Positions 58,609-64,000 of a DNA stretch of 64,000 nt are shown piece by piece. How positions within the stretch are numbered: position 1 is the stretch's first letter; every line of letters begins with the position of its first letter. Source of the stretch: Ryuthela nishihirai. Lineage: Eukaryota > Arthropoda > Arachnida > Araneae > Heptathelidae. The DNA lies in NCBI GenBank assembly GCA_038380435.1, contig JAWZYU010000737.1:1-64000 (forward strand). The letters run 5' to 3'. Made by a program: the position numbers and the translations under genes. The notes below the pieces were generated by a model that was given only the letters and a program-made list of their open reading frames with translations, was not told the origin of the DNA and made no database searches.

Positions 58609-58722
58609 TTAACCCTTTTAACAGCCAACATTTTGAAATGGACTTGTCCAGTCCAAGTAGTGTTATTACTTTGTCTTTAATATCCTCTACCCTTTTCGAA
58701 ATTTCCTGGACATTCAAGGATG
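58609..58722 (+). mobile_element. piggyBac-like MITE
   Basis: TTAACCCTTTTAACAGCC start and TTTCCTGGACATTCAAGG end. The right TTAA is mutated. Confidence 0.75.
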
Positions 58723-59430
58723 CATATAATGCTCAACAGGCATGGAGTCTAGCTTTGTAAAGCCATCTGCTCACAGCTGACAAATATTTGTGGTTTCTGT
58801 AAAACTGGAACCTTTATCCTATGGAAGCAAGCAATAACAACTGCAGTTATTGCTTAGCTCTAGTTAAAAACGCTATATGGTTTAAATCAGTGTAGAATTG
58901 AAATCAAGCAAAGTAACTCCATGACATGGTTTTAATAACTTATATGGTCAAGACATTCACCTAGGTCTTGTGAAAGGTAATCCAGTGAAATTTCAGCACA
59001 TACTCAAAATTTAAAGCATTGTTCCTGAGGAATCTTTGTTGCAAATACAGATGAAAGGGATAAGTCCATTTGGAAAGCAAAGCATAGTGTAAGGTGCTGT
59101 AGTATCTTAGATGTTGCACATATTAACCATTGCATGCCTAGAAAACCAGTCGATGTCAACAACTTTTTAAGATAAAAGCAATCAACACAAATTAGTACAT
59201 TATGTGCCACGTTTCCTTTTGCAACAGAGTGATTGTGTGGTATTGCTGCTGCACAAACCACTCTTTGCCAAATCATGCATTGGATCAGCAGTGCAAAACA
59301 TACATATTCTAATTTTCTTTAATAAATTTTACCTTAAAAACCTGTGAATATCTACTGGTTTTCTAGGCAAGGCTACAGATTAGGGTAATGGAACATACGT
59401 AATTCTCATGCAGCCATGGGCTACAGAGGT
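58723..59430. other. No recognised feature
   Basis: Intron sequence. Confidence 0.4.
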
Positions 59431-60284
59431 CCGACCAAACTAATTTCTCTCTCCAGATGTGTCTTCTGAGCTACAGCTGCTGCATTTGGCTACTCTAGGC
59501 CAATTCTAGCAAGGTCCAGTTTGACATTGTCTGCCCATCGCATCCTAGGTCTCCACCTTTTCTTGAACCCTTATACATACATAATCCTCTTTCCCAATCT
59601 GCAGCTATGCATATGGGCAACATGGCAAAGTAACCCTCTGCACAATATGCCACTTAAAAGAGGTTGATGACTCCTAATTTCATCATTACTTACAAAGTCA
59701 AATAACCTAATACTCAAAATACTGCATAAGCATTAGAATCAAAGGCATCAAGTTTGTTATCCTGCTTAAAAAGGGTCCATGTTTCACTAACATAATTAAC
59801 CTTAGAAATAACCAAACTATTACACAGCCTAATTTTAGTCTAAGTTTATTTGCCTATTTTTCCATATTCTCCATAGATTCTTAAAAGTCCCAGTGGCAAT
59901 CCCTATTCTTCTATTTATCTTATGCCGCACATCACCAGTATCTGTTACATAGTTTCTAAAATAGTTAAACTGAGACACTTGCTCAATAGTACAGCCATTC
60001 AAAGCAACTGAAGCACCATCTGCCTGACCAATTTTCATCACTTTAGTTTTTTCTCTGTTTATCACCAAACCTACTCTATTACCAGTCTCATCAACAGCCA
60101 TAATGAACAAATTCATCTCATCAACATCATTAGCCAACAAGGCCAAATCATCTGCATAATCTAAATCAGAAATTTTGAAATCTAGATCATTAAGGACAAA
60201 ATCTTTCCCTTGCAAAGAATTTTGCATAACAAAACTCTTTGCAAGGGAAAGATTCAGCTTAAACAATGGGTTTTGAGTGACCAT
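59430..60284 (-). pseudogene. LINE reverse transcriptase fragment (RTE/CR1-like), 5'-truncated
   Basis: A 149-codon open frame (60284-59835) includes DLDYADDLALLAND, the RT catalytic YADD box, then INREKTKVMKIG and a LNG-x-x-I-x-x-V-x-x-FNYF segment (RT thumb). Degraded C-terminal tail follows to 59430. Upstream fingers and endonuclease are absent. Longest intact LINE frame in the window. Confidence 0.85.
60200..60254. repeat. Inverted repeat at the LINE 5' truncation point
   Basis: 25-bp arms (AATCTTTCCCTTGCAAAGAA/G-TTTTG) with one mismatch and a 5-bp loop. The left arm is LINE coding sequence; the right arm is its inverted copy. Confidence 0.85.
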
Positions 60285-61985
60285 GTGACAATCTCAGCAA
60301 TACCAGTGGCAGTGGTACGAAACTAGAGCAGGTGGACAATGAATCCAGCAACTACTCTAGATAGTTTCATTTATTTTTTCTGCTCAGTTTCATTTTCCTA
60401 TATTTAGCATTTTGTTTGCGATTTTCTACATACATTACAATTATTAGATTAAAGAGCTATATATATATTACATATATATTAGCATTAAAGACAGACTTTT
60501 GAAATTGCAAAACAATTTAAGGATACACAATATTCTTTGGAAATCCAAACAAAGAAAGTGTTACTATATGAAACAGCTACACGTGAATATTCTTTGATAT
60601 TGCTACAATTCCATAAATAAATTTTAATTTAAAACATTTCCGTGCCTAAATATCAAGTTAATATTGGATCTTGGTGAAATTAGCCTCCAATATGCAGCTC
60701 CCTACACCAATCCAACTGACAACAGAGGTGCTGAGATTAGCCTGGTCACATTTTTACTTTAGTATTTTATCTGCATTATAGTTACCCTAATCTGTACTTA
60801 AGCAGTACTTCTGCTTTGCTTTCTAGCAGACTTATCCTTTCATCTCTGTACTCTTACACCAAAAATCCTTAGTAAAATGTGAAAGCTCCACTTTCACTAA
60901 GTTCTAATCTATCCTGTGCACAATGAATTTTTCTCATTAACTGAAGTACCTTTCACAAAGGTAATTTTGTATAAACAGTTGAATGTCTTAGTCATTTAAG
61001 TTACTAAAAGTGTTATAGTTACTTCATGTAATTGGCTCTAATTGTTAAGTGATACATTGTGTTCAAGAGCAAGTGAACATGCATCTGTTAAAGGCCACTT
61101 CCAAGTTAACTTTTTCTACTCATGCTTTTTGTTTCTGATTCCAATATCCAAGATAATCATTTAATTGCACTTTTATTGGAGTGTTTAAAGCTGTAAAAAA
61201 AGGGCAAACTGTTTCATTCTTGTTTGATTATAATGAAACATTTTGTAATTTGAATGAACCAAAATTGAGTTTTCAGAATTTTTATTAAAAGGCATTGCAT
61301 GCAATATCTCATCTATGCATGCAGTTACCCTTATCTTTGGTGGTACACTGTTAATTACAGATACTTGACAGCATTTTATGCAGCAGCTAGAGCAGGGTGG
61401 ATCACAAACCAGCATATTTGAACACTAAAGCATACTTCGTGCTTTTTGGTTAAAGCATGAAAAAAATTAACGATTTTCATTAAAAAAATATTTATCGGAG
61501 AAGGCTGGAACAGGTTGAAAGCACTTATGCAATTTAAATATGTTCTGAATTTAAGTGTTGTCCAAGACTCAAACCACACTGATGATTGGTGGATTCTTTT
61601 AACAGTTCTCAATAGCTTTATTGTATACACCTGAATATACCATAACTATTGTAAAATGCCATGGTTCATTTTTATTAACTAAAATAATTCCTGTTTTTTT
61701 GCCTATTATGGCTCTTGGCTCAAGTTCCACAGCGATCTCCCAAAATACGTTAATGAAATTGAATTTTACGATTCCATACTTGTGTTCTTATCTTTTAGTG
61801 ACTTTTTTATAATATGACCAGTGGAATCATTTTTTCTGGTTTGGTTCTTGAACCCAATCAAGGTTCCTGACTTAGAGCATTAGTATCGTACACATGCATC
61901 AAATATGTTAAATGAAGATTCGTTGTTGTTTATAGCAATAGGAACTGCATAAAAAAAATATTAATTGGTCTGTTAATTGCACCGA
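60285..61985. other. No recognised feature
   Basis: AT-rich CNBP first-intron sequence. Confidence 0.4.
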
Positions 61986-62086
61986 AGCAGGTATGGCACT
62001 GCACCAGGACTTGGCGAAACTGGCCGGCAACGGCCCGGACCAGCGTCGGGGCCTTCCTGTGGAAAAAGATTGAGAACCACTGGTCT
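61986..62086. mobile_element. GC-rich hAT-like MITE end
   Basis: Read on the minus strand it begins CAGTGGTTCTCAATCTTTTT, a hAT-type terminus, then GC-rich sequence. The other end and target duplication were not found. Confidence 0.5.
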
Positions 62087-63122
62087 AAAGGTGTCTTATG
62101 TTGGATGAAAAGAACTTTGCATTTAGGAAATGCAAAAAAAAAGCAGCTACTACCAAATTATCTTTATCAATTCTTCGATTTGGACCCATGTTGAATCAAG
62201 GTATTGTTAGACACTGTCTATTTCAACCTTACATTATTTTACATGGAATCCATTGTAAAAAAAACACATTTTTTGCTAATTATTAATTTTAAATTTATTA
62301 TAGTTGCCTGCAAAAACCTCGTAAATGCATACTTCTGTGGTATTTTCTTTTGAAAAAAAAAAGATGCTGGCATTATTGTACCTAGAATTTTTTATTTTTT
62401 TTAAACCATTTCACTAAGAATTAAGCCTTTAATTAAAAAAAAGCATTAAAAAATAAACTTATTCCAACTAGAAGCATTAATTTTAAAAACAGTTGGCGAT
62501 AAAAAAAAAATTTCAGGCATTTTCACACCACGCTACGGTTTAACAACCTTTGTAATTACAAAGAAACGAAATTAAAAAAAAAAGTACAAAAATACAATTC
62601 TTTATTTAAACACCATTTAGTAGAACAAAGAAGTAATATCAGTTAGGATGAAGTATTACAAAAAGTGGAACACGTTTGAACAACTTATATCAACTATGGC
62701 TTCTTTGTTAAACCTTGCCACATAACGCAAGTCCTAAGACGAACATCGCACATCTAATGGAGGCAAACACTGGTTTATACTGGTATAACCCGGATTACGC
62801 TATAACAAAACTGATCTATTTCCACTAAAAAACACTTTAAAAGTAAAGCATAACTGTTTTTGAATCATAAAAAATACGAAACAAATCGAAGAGTATCAAA
62901 TAGGAAGGCACATACTTTGTTTTAACTGAATTTGGAACAGATAAAACGTCTGCCCAACCATTACAAATTCAACGTTCCATTTCAACCATTTTATGAACCA
63001 CTTCCATTGCTTTGTTAAACATACCAAACATAATATTTAAAATATACATTGAATCTACACAACTAATAATATCAAGTTTGCTATTAATAAAGGACAATAA
63101 ATGAAAATTACATTATACTCAC
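62087..63122. other. CNBP first intron, no other feature
   Basis: AT-rich with several A runs. Confidence 0.4.
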
Positions 63123-63260
63123 CTCTGGAAACTAACCTCCGTACAACCAAACCGAAAACTTTCTTTTCTTTCCGCAAATGGCCGAAATATCCACTCACAG
63201 GATTGGGCGCCCAAAAGTGCCGATACTCGCATCACACGTGGGCTTTGCGCAAATCCACCG
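63123..63260 (-). other. CNBP: Probable non-coding first exon of CNBP
   Basis: This is an island of GC-rich, CpG-containing sequence in an AT-rich region. On the minus strand it ends in a strong donor, CCAGAG|GTGAGTATAATG (donor at 63122). The transcription start is not determined; 63260 is a rough upper bound. It lies about 9.4 kb upstream of exon 2, and no other minus-strand gene lies between. Assignment to CNBP is by position, orientation and the acceptor just before the CNBP ATG. An open frame through it is probably by chance. Confidence 0.55.
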
Positions 63261-63340
63261 ATAGCGCGCCGTCTAGCGGATGCAATATTTTTAATTTTAA
63301 AATTTACTCCAAATTTTCCTAAAGAGATGCATCTCAATCA
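63260..63340 (-). promoter_or_regulatory. Likely CNBP promoter region
   Basis: This lies immediately upstream (minus strand) of the probable first exon and grades from GC/CpG-rich to AT-rich. I see no clear TATA box at a fixed distance, which would fit a housekeeping-type promoter. Assigned by position only. Confidence 0.3.
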
Positions 63341-64000
63341 TTTTCATATTACATTAAATTAAAAAACATACTGAATTGCAGGTTTTTCTAGGATTGAAAA
63401 TCAACATTCATTCAAAATAAATTTGTGAGTCAAACAACATATGTCAATGATTACAAAATCATGCCACTGAAGGCAAAAAAATGTTCTTGCACCAAGTACG
63501 AACGTAATTGTTTACCCTTGTAATTTAAATGTTTTGCAACACAAAAAGCTGTCTATAAAGTTCTTGTTTATAGATGAAACAATTGGAAAAATCTGGAAAA
63601 TTAATAAACTTCATTTTTAGTGCCTTTAAGATGTAGTGTGTGTCATTCGCAAATAGCCTGCCATTGAAAAGTGGTTCGAGGTTCAAGGTGAGAGGGAGGC
63701 ATTGCGAAATTAGCTTTCTACTTGAGGCTACCTACACCAGATGTGGTTAGAAAATTTCCAATACCGACAGGACCATTAGAGCCAGATAATGGTCAGTTCA
63801 TATTGAAGCATGATGGAAAGAATAAAGAGATATCGCCATCTGTGATCTAATGCAAGCTTGTGAAGACGAAAAGGCCATCTTGAAGCAACCAAGAAACCAA
63901 CCTTCAGTGTGATGAAGCTGGGATTCCGTTTAGGCGTCATATACGAATAAAAATCCTTTTAGTATGTATAAAAATAATTTTATTATTAATGTTCTGCATT
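63341..64000. other. Upstream flank of CNBP
   Basis: AT-rich at 63341-63620, more mixed composition after 63640. No repeat recognised apart from the short open frame at 63692-63850. Confidence 0.4.
63692..63850 (+). other. Unrecognised 52-codon open frame without start
   Basis: Open from just after a TGA to TAA, with no ATG. It contains RLPTPDVVRKFPIPTGPLEP, which looks coding-like in composition. It could be an exon of a neighbouring gene upstream of CNBP or a transposon remnant. No splice acceptor with a pyrimidine tract is obvious. Confidence 0.25.

Noticed and set aside
63119..63337. 72-codon minus-strand open frame at the CNBP promoter
   Set aside because: It covers the GC-rich first exon and reads past the strong donor GAG|GTGAGT; GC-rich sequence keeps frames open by chance.

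Overview
This is a stretch of an AT-rich nuclear genome from an invertebrate animal. It has spliced genes with long introns, tRNA-derived SINEs, Tc1/mariner, hAT-like, piggyBac-like and pogo/Tigger-like DNA transposon remnants, an RTE/CR1-like LINE family and one LTR retrotransposon. I see nothing bacterial or viral-genomic. The mix suggests an arthropod (perhaps a chelicerate) or a mollusc, but I cannot name the species from sequence alone.

Two host genes are supported. (1) On the + strand, the window opens inside the last intron of a REXO4/ISG20-like DEDDh exonuclease gene. Its terminal coding exon is 1089-1208. An LTR retrotransposon in the opposite orientation (gag-like ORF start, tRNA-Leu primer binding site, 641-bp 5' LTR) lies in that intron at 1-1027. 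(2) On the - strand, a CNBP-type (CCHC zinc-knuckle) nucleic-acid-binding protein gene occupies about 16.4-63.3 kb. Its coding exons are at 53522-53672, 52492-52616, 51420-51583 and 18973-19084. They splice in frame to a 183-residue protein with seven CCHC knuckles and an RGG-rich linker. A GC-rich non-coding first exon is likely near 63123-63260, a possible 47-nt alternative 5'UTR exon is at 55029-55075, and a 3'UTR of about 2.5 kb runs down to a poly(A) signal at 16442-16447. The two genes are convergent.

The 15 kb between the genes, and the 32-kb last intron of CNBP, are filled with repeats. SINE-A (about 380 bp, tRNA-Met-like head) has about 24 copies, many with clear target-site duplications. 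SINE-B (about 190 bp, Ser/Leu-type tRNA head) has about 11. Several copies are nested. Some SINE-A copies carry 2-4 tandem units of their own 3' half, and one SINE-B locus is an exact-period 190-bp trimer. The 47-64 kb half, which holds CNBP exons 1-4, has no SINE-A or SINE-B copy that I could find.

The least explained structures are: a LINE endonuclease fragment bracketed by 360-bp inverted repeats (29.8-31.3 kb); a foldback element of about 1.1 kb carrying a nested piggyBac-like MITE (47.7-48.8 kb); a tandem array running into an 89-bp near-perfect palindrome (57.6-57.8 kb); a foldback element with opposed tRNA B-box-like motifs (58.0-58.1 kb); and a SINE fragment ending in a perfect 24-bp-arm hairpin (10.2 kb). 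Most other open reading frames are by-products of SINE sequence.
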